DNA of 64,000 nucleotides from Hawksworthiomyces lignivorus (Eukaryota > Ascomycota > Sordariomycetes > Ophiostomatales > Ophiostomataceae). Below, piece by piece: positions 48,677 to 61,100 of this stretch. Within the stretch, counting starts at the first letter, position 1, and each line of letters opens with the position of its first letter. The stretch covers positions 62,001 through 126,000 of the forward strand of contig NTMA01000012.1 in NCBI GenBank assembly GCA_002917075.1, in the 5' to 3' direction. The position numbers were made by a program, and so were the translations under genes. The notes below the pieces were generated by a model that was given only the letters and a program-made list of their open reading frames with translations, was not told the origin of the DNA and made no database searches.

Positions 48677-51600
48677 CAGAAAAGGCCAATGGCGTTGGTG
48701 ATAACAAGGAGGTGGGACACCAGAAAAAGTATTTTCCGATCGGCGGAGGAAAAAAACATAGCTTACTTTCTAGCAGACGAAGTTAGATGGTACGTAGTAG
48801 GCTTAAGTGATCAACTTTCTGCAACCTTTGATATCTGGCTGCATAACAGCACTGGGATTCTTGCCAGTCAACACTTTCCTTGGTCTGCGGCCGCTAATGA
48901 AAAGCTGCAGCAACCCACGAATGAAGCAGCAGGAAGAAAATGAAAAGAAAAAGGAGATACTGCTGCAGCAGAGGGACTACCAAATAAGAAAGATACCTAC
49001 CACACCATCCAAGCTCCAATCAGTTGCATACTCTGAGGCACTAATGCACACTCAAGTAGCCCTTTTCTGTTCGTTCATCGCTCTGCACAGCTTTTTCACG
49101 GCCATTAATATCCATTAATATCCTCTTCTCTCTTTTAAGCACTTCAGAGAGAAGCGATGCAACAGTTAGAAGAGAACCCACCTTTCCTGAGGCCTCATTT
49201 TCCCCACGCCACTAAAAGAAATCCGACGCCCGATCCCAATAGCCTGTTTCCTTCTTTCTTCCTACTTCCTATTGGGTGGCTACCTTATTTCCACGCAGAA
49301 ATGCTGTCGCTACGCCTATTTAGCTTGGCACATTCGGCGCATGTATATATTGAAACGTAAGGAACAAGCGCGCCTGACATAGTGCATCGATCTTCCTTCT
49401 GCTTTCTGAATCAATATGGAGGAGATGCGGTGGTATTTCAACGAGACCATTAGAACGATGTAAAGTAGTATACTGAGGTACGTAACGTGCATTCATTTGG
49501 AGTACTATATGACTTCGCGTGCGTATGGGTTAGGGATATACACTGCTTATAAGCAGGGCATATAATAGTAGACGAACAGTCTTACTTAGTTGTATGCGAG
49601 ATACGGAGAGCGGACGGCAGAGGGCCAATTCATTTCCTCTAGTACTTAAGTTGCGAAAAGGCGGACTTGATGGGAGTCTATGGAAGGTGCCTCAACGAAT
49701 CAGGCTCTGGTATCCGCTTCTCCACGATTTTATCCTCTACCAGAAAAAGCGCATTCCGTGATCCGTGCCGCAAAACGCACGTTCTTTTGTGAAAAAGACA
49801 GGGCGAATAAAAATAGCGCCGCGCCTCCTCAAATAAAAGTGCGCAAGCTACCACACACAATGAAAGGACGCCTGCTCCGTGGTGTCGCTGGAATGGCGTT
49901 AGTTCTGTACATGGCTATGGTGCTCTGTATGTATAGCATCTGGAGGCTGTACTAGTGAAATAAGTGAGGAGTGGTACCCGGAATTATACTGCGTAGATGA
50001 ATCGGAAAGATACTTTTAGGTTCAATGCCCTTCGGTAGCCAGCCTGCAAAAAGACAGCTAAGCTCCCTCCAAATCAAAGCTGTGCCAATTGCACCTCCTT
50101 CTTTCTGACGACGTGGACATAGCGATTAGAACTTGGCATCTTCTTGTTATTTCGACATCTTGTCTCGCTATGCCTTGATACACGGATGTTGTCCAAGGTC
50201 TTCTGCGAACTTCCTTAACATACCATCATAGAAAGGATGGTCAGAGAAACCATAAACATGCACCTGTTGTCGATCTTTTTTTTTTTGCAGCTATAGAGAA
50301 GATATTGTTTTGATATGGCCAAGATACTCTCGTACATGCTGGAAGTATTGAAACCTCACTTAACAGTGCCGCAGGCGAACTTGAGTTTTACAAATGGTTG
50401 AGCAGAAAAAGCCAAGGCTGAACTGTTTGGAGATTCAATACCATCGTAATGCGCTTTGCCTTTTTTAGGCGAGTTCCTCTTGCGAAGAAGACGGCGATTC
50501 CAGAAAACCCGTAATGTAAACGCAGTGGCCAATAAGAGGTCATAGACTGCCTGGCTCCCTCTTTTTTTGGAAAGACATGTTGACAGCTGTGTGTGGGATA
50601 GAAATGGCTCCACCGGCCAATGGCGATACGCTGCTCACACACACCTTCACGAACCACTGGGGAGAATAGTAGGCAAGACAGATAAACCCGTGCAGAAGTA
50701 AAATTACGCAGCGCGGCCGAATGAAGGCCAGAATGAAGGGCAAAAAGATCTCAAGAATGCAAGAATATTGTTGGCCAAACAGAAAAGAAGTTTTTTCTTG
50801 AAACGTATTGCAAATTTTAAAAGAAATAACAGCGACAATTTTGAGCGTACAAAGAGGGGAAGCCCTTGAAAGATAGAAGTTTAAAAAAAGGTTCAGACAC
50901 AGAAACACGCAAAAGCGGATTCTTGTCAGAATGTGGAACGAAAGAGAAATGCCTTGAATTCCGGGACTTGCAGTTGTTAGAAAAAGATGCTAGGAGCTAA
51001 ATTCTAACGAGTATCATTGATTACAGGCATTGTATCTGATGTAAGTGCTTAGATGGAACAAGTCCAATAATACTCCTTACGAGCAATTGGATTAGGGAAA
51101 GCAAAGAAAAAAGGAAGCCCCCCACCGAACGGCTCTCTATCTCTGCTTTTTCCCTTTCATGTCTCGTTTTCTGTCGCCGAGTCGCCGAACCATTCGAAAG
51201 GTTTCAAAGGTTGTCGAGTATCACTTTTGCTTCCTTCGAACGTTCCTGGTCCACATATCCGCATTGTCATTCCACAGTCCACAAAGCCAGCCCTGCTCAG
51301 CGCTGCCTCCTTGTTCGCCAGTTTATCACCTTTCACATCTTTGCCTTTACGAAAGACGGCCTATTTGCCAAATACACCCGTTGTACCTTTTTGGATAAGC
51401 TCCTGTATGATCTCACTTCATTCAGAGCATCTTTTTCTGGCACAAAGCCCCTTAGCAAGAAATACGGTACCGATTTTTTACCCTAGTGAGCAGCTCACAT
51501 AAGATAGGTAAGATAGAATTGGGTTTCAAGTAAGATGTATGCCGGCGCTGTAAACCGATTTGGACTGGCAGGGTCAGCGAATTTTTAATTCTACCTCGTG

Positions 51601-53040
51601 TGTCATTAATGTTGTACTCGCTGCTGCGTAGTATTTTTTTTCTTTACCCTTTTTACTTGACTTGATGCAAACCAAAGATAAGGAAGGCGTTAACGTGAGA
51701 AGTCAGAACGGCCGAGGGTTTACCCAGGAGAGACTGAGACCCCCACGCGGTTTTCCGTCTACGTCGTAGCTGCTTTTTCTTAATAGCCTTAATATATTTG
51801 TCCCTTTCCTTGGTCCTGAATTTTGAAGGTACTTTTTGGCCGAGTTTACGAGCACTCATTTTTAGTGCACACCCTTCCTTCTTACGTTCATTTGCAGGAA
51901 CAAAGACTTCGCCTCCTACCGCTTGGCCTTTGCTATGCGGAGCGTCGTTGCCAAAACAATTATCACGAAAGAGAGCAGACCATGAAATAGTCAGACAGGC
52001 ACTCAAACAGGCGAAATTTGTCAGTTGATGTTAACCTAGTACAGTGGCAGAGGCGATGGCGAGCTCTACACAGAAAAAAAGAGAAAATAACACAGGCCTA
52101 GTCCGATCGTCGACAGTGTAAGTAGAAAACAACGGGAAGCGAGGCCACGATAATGCAAGTTAAGAGTATTTTTTTTCTTCGAAATTTGGGGGTTACTCCA
52201 AAGAGCCTGTCATCGCCCTTACCATGATCCAACACTCATTTGAGACGAAATAAAGGCCAAGGGGACGAAGAATGGGGGAGGGGGGGTAAATAAAAGTAAA
52301 AACAAAAAATAAAAATAAAACCCTTTCTTGTCCTTTCTACATGCACAAAATATTGTCTGGACACTGGCTCGCTAACGCCCCGTTTCGCCTCCTTCCCAAT
52401 ATGGCGCCATAGCTTGCTCACAAAAAATTTCTTTTTGTTCTGCATTCTTCGTTATTCTAGCATTGCTTGCTGTAGGCTTAGGCTTATTTGCCTCCCTGTC
52501 ATTGAAAACGCACGCACCGCAGAAAAAAATTTTCGTGAACAATCTTTTATTGCGCCTGGTATTGTGTTTATTGTGTTTTATTTTGCGCAGTTGGTGCAAT
52601 CGTTGCGTGAGCAGCTGTGGGGTAGCATGTCGTTGTACCTGTTGAGGCCTTTCAATTCTCTATGCACATTGGGCAGACTAGCTAGGCAAACACAACACCA
52701 CAGGGAATTACAATATGCTGGGCAACATGTAGATTCTCTGCAAATCTTTGGGAAGGCGTGTACGAGGCATAAGTGTGTACGTATGATAGACTGTGAATGG
52801 GCTGTGTGCATGGGCATCTTTAAGCAAAAGACACTACAGATATGGCCTCTTCTTCAGAGAGTTATGGCCCTATCCAGGAGGAGGGATGGCGTGGCTAGAT
52901 GACGGAACTCTAGGTATGGTGTGGTTGTGCGATTTTATGGTGCGAGGAGTCCTCAGTCCACGTGCGTTGTTTCTCTCATGTTCTGGGTGTCTCCAGTGTC
53001 CTGCGTATGAGCAGTGTCAGTCATAGTGGGAAGCCTGTCG

Positions 53041-53058
53041 CAGTGCAATTTTGCACTG
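53041..53058. repeat. Perfect short palindrome
   Basis: CAGTGCAA TT TTGCACTG is a perfect inverted repeat (8-nt arms, 2-nt centre), immediately followed by AAAAATTTTT-like sequence. TTTTGCACT recurs near 53922. It may be a protein-binding palindrome or a transposon-end relic. Confidence 0.6.
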
Positions 53059-53644
53059 AAAAATTTTTCTTAGCTGCCTACTTTCACTGACTCATTTACG
53101 CCTACGCCCCATAGTTTCTTTCCACCCCTCCCCATTTGTCTCTAACTAGCGCATGCTCCAGTCTTGTTGTAAACCCTTGAAAACGGCCAAAGAGAAAGAA
53201 TGCGAACCTGGCTGGGCTAGTGAAGATGGAGGTATCCGTAAGGCGCTAGCGAAATAGTGGGTCTCTATTTTATCCTACTTTCTTTTTAAACGCTGAAGGA
53301 AAAAAGAGACAGGAGACACAGAAAAAGTGCTACCCTGATCGCACGTCACAAACAGTGCAGAATTGCTACATTGCGCTACAAGCCCAAGATGTTACTCTCT
53401 GCGTATCCGTACACTTGACTACTGTACGAGTGCCTACTTGGAGGAAAGAGGAGGGGAAGACGTCGAAAAGCCAAGCAGGGCAGAAGTGGGTGGGACCTGA
53501 TCACCAGGCCCATCCCTTTTTTAATTCAGTTTTTCATTCTTTTTCTGTTCCTCCATCAATGAGTCTTTCTCTCAAATCTCCTGCACACCCTGCTCCCAAC
53601 TTCCTACGTAAACAGCCCGATCTTCGGCTTTGGCAACTATGTGT

Positions 53645-53673
53645 TTATTATTATTACTATTATGATTATGATT
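53645..53673 (+). repeat. TTA/TGA trinucleotide repeat
   Basis: TTATTATTATTACTATTATG followed by ATTATGATT, an imperfect trinucleotide repeat in intergenic DNA. Confidence 0.75.
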
Positions 53674-54414
53674 CTTTTGGAGTGTAGGGAGTCGTTGGCT
53701 GTTTTCCCTCTGGCGATACCCACACACCACCTGCACAATTCTGAATAGTTACGTACCTGGCCAAACACGACATGCATGAGTGGGTCTGTCTGTGAGAAGA
53801 AAAAGGCAAGAGAGGGGAGGGAAGACCGGGGGTGGGGTGTGACTGGCCGAGGGTGTGTATATACAGGCTGGGATGCTACGGGCAATCTAAAACTGGGGGA
53901 GAATACCAGAGTCATTCATACAATTTTGCACTCACTTCGATGTACAGCCATACAAAGCTCCTCGTTGCAAGTGTGTATCCTTGTGTTTCCTGTGCAAGGA
54001 ATTATTTTCTGTGAATGACTGGAGACATACAAAATAGCTGCTTCTCCCACCTCGACTTTCCTCTCTTTCTTGTTGACCCCTACTCCTCAACTCTCGCCAA
54101 CTTTACCTTCCAATTCTACTTTATTTCTTCTCTTCATCTAGCTCAACTTCTTTTTTCTTCTATCCATCCTTTCTCTTAAGTCTTTCAGTTCGTCTCTTAT
54201 AGCAATAAAAGCCCCCCTTCTCTACTCATACTTGAATACTTCCGTGGCCTTGATGGTATAAACTTTCATTTTCTTCACTCTTCAGACTAAGCGTCTTATT
54301 TTACTCGACTCGGTCCTCCTCAGCTCTACAACCTAATCGTGTCCAATCAACTCTTGTCTATCTCTTTGCTACCAACATTTCCCCTTCCGACCACCTCAGT
54401 GTACTACTATAACA

Positions 54415-55119
54415 ATGGCTTCCGATCTCCAGTGGGACCATCACTTTTGCTTGACCTGCGACAAGCAGACAGACGGTGCCACCTACTGCTCTGAATCCTG
54501 CCGCCTTGCCGATTACGAAGAAGCATCATCGTTTTCACTCCCATCTTCTGGGCCTAACTCGCCAACTTGGGCTCCTTCTGGCATTTCTACGTATCCGTGG
54601 ATTAATGGTGCAACCAGCAGTTACAACAGGAAGCTGTTCAGTCTATCACCGGCGTACGACTTCAGCAATGCACAACCTTACGGCTCGACCCCCCATTATT
54701 CTCAGAATTATAACATTTACCAAAGTCGCCAGCAGCATAGCAGCGGCCTTCGTCGTTCTGCTCCTACTGCTGCCAGCATGTACTCATCAGCTTCTACTTC
54801 GTCGCTTTCTCTCCCACCTACCAGCTCAACTTCTACTGCCACCACCACCACTTCAGTTACCTATCAACACGCTCTCTCTCCTTCTAGCTCTCATAGCAGC
54901 CTCAGCTCGATGCGGAGTGGCATGAGTGCGGGAGGTGCCATAGGCGCGCTTGCTGCCTTTGCCAACGGTAGCGGCGGAAATCTATACCAACCATCGTACG
55001 GCTCACCCTCGACTAGCGTTGACCTCTCTGAGAAGGTCCGGAGTGAGCTTCGCAAATATGCCAGCTCTCTGGAGCAAGGCAAGTTGCAGCGAAATCTGCA
55101 ACGCAGACGGTCGTGCTGA
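54415..55119 (+). CDS. Ecl1-type zinc-binding life-span regulatory protein
   Basis: This is a single exon of 234 residues starting MASDLQWDHHFCLTCDKQTD. The N-terminal Cys cluster (CLTCDKQTDGATYCSESCRL, then ADYEEAS) is the mark of the fungal Ecl1/2/3 family, small zinc-binding proteins that in fission yeast extend chronological life span and respond to starvation. The middle is very Ser/Thr-rich with a run of Ser and Thr (STSTATTTTSVTY). The C-terminus (SEKVRSELRKYASSLEQ followed by QRRRSC) is charged and helical, also seen in filamentous-fungal members. Nuclear or regulatory function is inferred from the family. The ATG at 54415 is preceded by AACA (A at -3). The gene sits alone between two large gene-poor regions and has a C/T-rich leader of about 400 bp. 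Confidence 0.82.
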   Translation: MASDLQWDHHFCLTCDKQTDGATYCSESCRLADYEEASSFSLPSSGPNSPTWAPSGISTYPWINGATSSYNRKLFSLSPAYDFSNAQPYGSTPHYSQNYNIYQSRQQHSSGLRRSAPTAASMYSSASTSSLSLPPTSSTSTATTTTSVTYQHALSPSSSHSSLSSMRSGMSAGGAIGALAAFANGSGGNLYQPSYGSPSTSVDLSEKVRSELRKYASSLEQGKLQRNLQRRRSC

Positions 55120-58100
55120 AATGCGACAACCAAACATGCAATCCCCCAACCTTGTACTTTTACTACGATCCCGATACTCCACATCATCTTACGCCAGTTT
55201 TCGATGGCGTGTGGACCAGCTCTCCAGGCTGTGAGGGCTAGTACGAGCGTCAACTCATTTTTTTGGAGTTTTTCTTTTCTTTTGTACCTGTTCGAAAATC
55301 ACTGCGAGGCACTTGTTATAATCGGAAGCAAATCAGCATCATAAAAAGTTTTGTATTTTGGGATATCTAAGGGAGTTTCGGAAGGAAGGCAAGCAGCATA
55401 CATCTATGGAGAACTAGGGAACTGGGACAACAATCACAAATCATTATCGCGACACATTATTCTATTTCTTGTGTTCAGACATATTATACCACCACACAGC
55501 CTGTTTATTTTCGAGGGACCTTGTCCTATTTCATGTGCAGGGAGTTTCTTATGTAGGCCCGAACAAGGGCAATCGGGAGTTTGAGATTACGAAGGAAATG
55601 GGAAGGGAAACCGCATAACAAATGGAATGCGAAGACGCAGGTTTTGGCCCAATATTGTTTTGTTCAGTTGTATGGTTAAGATTTACTATTCAAAGAGACG
55701 AAATGAACTAGGAATGATTCCCTCAAGTTAAAATAAGGCTTGTTTTCTTCCATGTCCATCCATGGCATGCACCCGTATTAGGTCCTAGAGCATTTTTGTT
55801 TCTGCTTTATTAGCTTTTACTCCTTGATTGCATATATGCTTCAGCAATATTACCTCATTATATTAGCCTACACGCAAGGAGGAAGCAGAGGAAACCTAGG
55901 GCAGTTGTAAAGGCAGAACCAAAGAATCCCATTGGTACCTAGTCAACTATAGCCAAAGTAGAGGCATCTTCAAAGTAACGGCTCCTTCGAGTATAATGCC
56001 CAGGTATACGCGACGATTCCTCATTGCACATATATCGAAACTTTTATAACAGTCACGTATGCACATGTGGATTCGATCCTAATTCGCTGTTCGGTTCTTA
56101 AAACGAATAAGGAGGAGCTTACCCTGCAGATGAAAAAAGAAAAAAATTTTACAATATTTTTCTTCTCCAACCCAGTGTATCCTCTTCTCATAGGAGAAGA
56201 TCCCGAAACTTTCAACCGAGAGATCCAACCACACATCATTTTGCCTCATATTGCCATCTCTACAGCGTATTCGCTACTTCGTTGTTGAGGCATAAAATCG
56301 ACAAAAAGAAAATAGGCTCAGAACCCATCCTGGCTCCATTATCTCCACCCCCCTTTTCTCTTTGCAATAATATAATGGTTCTACGTGGTGTTTGCATTCT
56401 AAGCACAAAATAGCTATGAGTCTCACCCTAGCTTTCTGTTATCCAAACTGTCTTTCCCTAAAGAGAACCATCTATGTTGGGCGCCAGTATGGCCTGATCT
56501 AGTGAAAAGCTAACCTTGATGATTATCAACTTCTGTTCACCTTTATCTCTGTACAAATGGTCAGCAGGGTGGTAGAAAGATCCGCCGATAAAAATAAAAG
56601 GAAAGGAGAATCAGTCATAACTTTCTACAAAAAAGTTCCTTAGTTTGGAAACGGTACAACCCAGAGCTCCTGTCTCTTTCGAGGCAGAGACACATGTGTA
56701 TGCTCAGGCTCTCGCAATCGATTCCCGAGAATTCACCAATTGACTTCACCTTGCCTTCTTTGCTATGGAGCCTGTCACCTATTTGATTAATGTTTGTAGC
56801 TAGTTTCGTAGCTCTTGCTGCTCTATTTCAATTGTTAGTTTCTCTCGAGAACGCGGGGACACTGGAAATCGTCGTAATGACTATTACAGAACGGCCAAAG
56901 GAAAAGAGGATAGTTTTTAGCTTGCTCCAAGGAAGGCGTTGTTGTTGGTACCGTCTCCTACGACCGTCGATAGCAAAATGCTGAGCCAAACTCTCTTGTT
57001 TTCAGCCTAGACAGCTTCTTCCTTTCTTTGCCTTCAGTTCTGTCTCTTCGGTATCATCAGTCTCTTACTAAACACATAACAATGAATCAAGAAGACACCA
57101 TACTACATTTAGGATCTACGGGCGTTGCTGGCCTTTGCTAGTGTAACTGCAGTGGCAAGACTGTTGGATAAGACAAATGCATAATAGGCTACATTTGTAA
57201 CACAGTCTTGATTTGGGTCCAACTTTCATGCTTATTTTGTACATAAGATATATGCATTAATATTGGTGTTCGTACAAAATAACCAAGTCTGCTCCGTAAA
57301 AGACAGGCTGCTTTCGCAGCAGATAATGGAGTACACGGCACTGAAAACAAGTCGCTCCTCTCTTCCATATGTGCCTACGACGTATGCATTTTCTACTAGT
57401 ACGTTTTTTGGACTAATAGCTAGGGATTATTATTAGAATGTTCTCGTACGGAGTACTCGTATCCTTTTGGTGGAAGATCATCCCCAGATTTTTTGGTTAA
57501 TATTCAAATAATCTTTTTTTTCTTAGACGGTGTCAGCGATTTTATAGCGGAGAAACTACATGGGCCAGACACGCTTTACTGGACTTGGCACTGGTGTTGG
57601 GCTGGTTTGGAACGCTAGGCTACCTCCACACGTAGCCGAGGCCCCTGTCTCAACTTTGTCTTTCTATTCTTACACCTCTTCTAAAGACGACTTGATACCC
57701 AGTATAATCTAACCCCAACGACGGTACGGAGCTATGCATCATGAGTTGGTAGACTAAAAGGTGGCGACACCATTTGGGGGAAACAGAAAACGAGAAAGAC
57801 TAACAAACACCATAGCTTATTCGCAAGTACTGAAACGCTATTAAGTAACGTATTAGGGAAACACTCATAATAGCGGCAGTTTAGAAGAGTCATCTGCTTT
57901 TCCCTCTGTTGCTTCAACGGCCTAAGGCGCACTCCTTGTAAAAAGTAACCCTAACACCGGAGAACACGGCAGACGACCACAATGGCCAAGAGCCATGACG
58001 TAGCCAAAATCGGTTTTCTTTAGGTAATAATTTGTTCACTTCATTTGAGTGAACACTGTTAACACCTTTCTTCGGCAAGTAGATTTTCTCATCTCTTGCA

Positions 58101-61100
58101 AATATTGTCCTTTCCTGCAGAGTACTGGTGGTCCAATGCTAGTCTTGGTCTCTTTTCCCATGCAAGCAGAGGCAGGAGACCTCTCGCGAAGAGAAAGAGA
58201 AGCGTAATGAAAACGTAAACGTCTAGGTTTATGGTTGTCGAAGTCGAGCCTTGTGGCCAAACAAGAGTTGGCCACCGGCCGCATTCTCACCTTTCCTAAA
58301 ATGAAAATCAAGAGTCCCCTACCTAACTAGCCAAGTCTAAGCGCAGACAACAGGTTGGTGTCGTTTCTGTTTCTTTTACTTTCCCTCGTAAACTTGAGAG
58401 TGAATAATCTATCGTGCTTTTGGGCTAAAAGTACTTCAAGAGATTGGTTGCTGCAAGCATCTTTTAGATCACGTGCAAAGAACAAGCTCTGGAAGCCCAG
58501 CACCTAAATATTTCTTTGGCTTTGGATCTACAATGAGCAATTTTCCTTTTTACCCATTCTCACCATTTGCTGTTACAAACCAAGAGAAATTATGTATCAT
58601 GAACATTATATTCTTCATAGAGAGACGCCAAGTGAATGGCTGTGCAATTCTGTTGGCCACACTCAGCTGTTGCTCTTAATCTGATCTAGTATCATGTGGA
58701 TGGGTAAAACATCCCCGGCTTTCGATGCACCTGTCCTGCAGAGCTGGTACTTGATTAGAATCATTTTATATTTGAGCTGAACAGGAAAGTGTGTAGACGG
58801 AGAATAGGTGAGCTTCGGTTTTCCTTCGTAGTTCTCGCTGCAGCTGGTATACTGCAAAGGTTGCTATCTCAAATTTAATGTATTACTTTTTTTTTCTGCA
58901 GAGTTAGCTCGTAAAGAAATGTGTTTCTTTATCTAGAACCTTGCATGAGAGAATATTGGTGTAACTTAATATAGCCTGGCCGAGAGGTGGCTATCTGCGA
59001 TGAATACTGAGATATATGAATCAGAACACGAAGACCTCTTTTTGACGATTGTGCTTGTGGTATAAAGAAATAGAAGGCCCCAGAATATTATCCTACTGAG
59101 AGAGCTATTGCAGGATATCCTTTTGTTTTCTTGTTCCCTTTTAGTCAGTTCGCAACATTTTTTTTTAGATATCCTTTCTGGCTCCTAAGTTGTTTTATAT
59201 TCATCTTCTCTCATCTTTCCCCGTAGCTGGTGTTTCTACCTCGCGCTTGAGTTTCAAACTGAGGGAGCTTTGTTTGAATCATACATGTTGGAATATCAAC
59301 CAAGAGAATTTTCTTGTTAGCCAATATTCTTAGCACGTATCCCTGCCTCCTCTCTTAAGGCGATATCAAGCAGTTCCCAGGTGAGGAGCTCAAACAGGAG
59401 GGAAGTATACAACGTGAAAAGACAAAGAAGTACAAAGCAGTAGCGGTAAAAATGACAATGCTGTATATAAAATGTCAGCCTCTAATAGGCCTTTTAAATG
59501 ACACTTTACACGCCTACACTGCTCCTATCATGCGTGCATGGCCTCAGCTACTTTAAGCATATGTTGTATTACATAGTTTCTGTCGTGCGTTAAGTACATA
59601 CGTGTGATGAAATAAGCCTTTTTTTTTTAACTGCGTCGACATCTACATACCCAATTTTTGTATGTCGTTAGGCAGCACTTCCACAGCTCTTTAGCTTTCC
59701 TCAAAAATATCCGGTTGTGAAAAAGATCCACCCGTAGCATTGTTTACTAGCACGTGTATACTAGCATGTATGTGCTCCGTATGTATCACACCTCGTTGCT
59801 GCATCTTACCGTATCCCTTATTTAAGGCAGCGACCTCAGACTCGTCCTTGTTTCTGACTGTTGACGATTTTACTCCGATTTCCATTCACTGTGTAATTCA
59901 ACGGCCCCTTGAAATTCTAGAATATGGTGTTTAGCTAGATCCCTACGTAGAACGAAATACCTGTACTACGCATTTGGAGACTATGGCGAGATGAGCGAAG
60001 GGAACAAAAAACCAACTTGAGGGTAACGAAATAGCCTGTGAGCAGTGACTGGGTCTATCACATCAATACAAGGCAACGTAACTCGTATACAATTCAATCT
60101 GCGAAAATTAATTGTGGAAAAATCCCACCTAATACATTCCAACTGCCACCAGAGCCTTGTTCTATGTCGAGACGAGACGCCCTGCATTTGGATGTCGATT
60201 GGGGGTCTCAAACCTGCTCACCATTTGAAACTTCTTGCTTGTCCCTCTCTATAACATGGTCTAGTGCGCCAATGAGGTTTTTACAAAACGGCTGCGGCTG
60301 AAAAGAAAGTAGCAGAAAGAAGTACAGGGCGAACAATGCGAGGAATATGCCCCAGAAAGGAAATGTAACAATCCTTGAGCACCTTGTATGGCTTGTCTTA
60401 GTCTCTCTTGTGTTGCCTTCCCTATCTCTGTTTCGTTCCCTCAAAAACTTCTCTTCCTCAACCAAAAGGAAATTGATAGCTTTGGTACGTGTAGGCAACT
60501 CTGTGGAGCCCAATTGTCAAATATCTTTACCGGCTCCACCTTATGAATTTGCTCTGCTGCAATTCAAAGAGTACTCCGTACCAAAGTATTCCATCGATGC
60601 AGATGGAGTCTTAGGAATAGGGATACTACAGGGAGTGCTAAGCACATCTGAGAAAATTGCTCACTAACAACAGGGCGTAAGAATTATGTGGAAGAAGGGA
60701 AGAGCAAGCCCTTTCCGACTCAGACTTACATGATCCGATACCTCAGTGATATCTTGTAAAGAGTGGAGTTTATTTTTAGTTGATGCCTGGCTTTGGAAGC
60801 CTCTTCGTAGTCTTTTAATCTTCTTTTGGACTTTCCTGGTTCTCACTAGATTACCCTGTCGTTTCAGAAGCAAGATGGATCTGGTACACTTCGACTAATC
60901 CATGCAGTTCTCCACAAACTCCTGCTTCCCTTTGCTCTGTCTGGTGCCACGCATCTCGAGACTCTGCACATGTATTTTTTTCATTACCAGACCAATCGCT
61001 GGTTTGGTTTGTCTGGCGGGATTGAAGAAACTGCATTAGGTTGCATTATTCTACTAGAATCCATTCTTCAACCCAGACACATCCTTCAATTTGTTTCTAC

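Larger units (their letters stand above)
34656..54414. other. Roughly 20-kb gene-poor region
   Basis: No frame here carries a domain I can name, and no set of adjacent frames assembles into a recognisable spliced protein. It contains a MITE-like inverted repeat (36204-36324), a 24-G run (42621-42644), an AAAAT microsatellite (about 48625-48676), a TTA-type repeat (about 53645-53673), a short perfect palindrome (53041-53058) and many TACTCCGTAC-like words. Two coding-like fragments near 40.0-41.3 kb are listed separately. The last 400 bp before 54415 is C/T-rich and is probably the leader and promoter of the Ecl1-type gene. Confidence 0.55.

Noticed and set aside
51653..52006. Basic frame with KKKQLRRRRK segment
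   Set aside because: Starts with TTG; the lysine/arginine run reflects A/G-rich DNA, with no family match.
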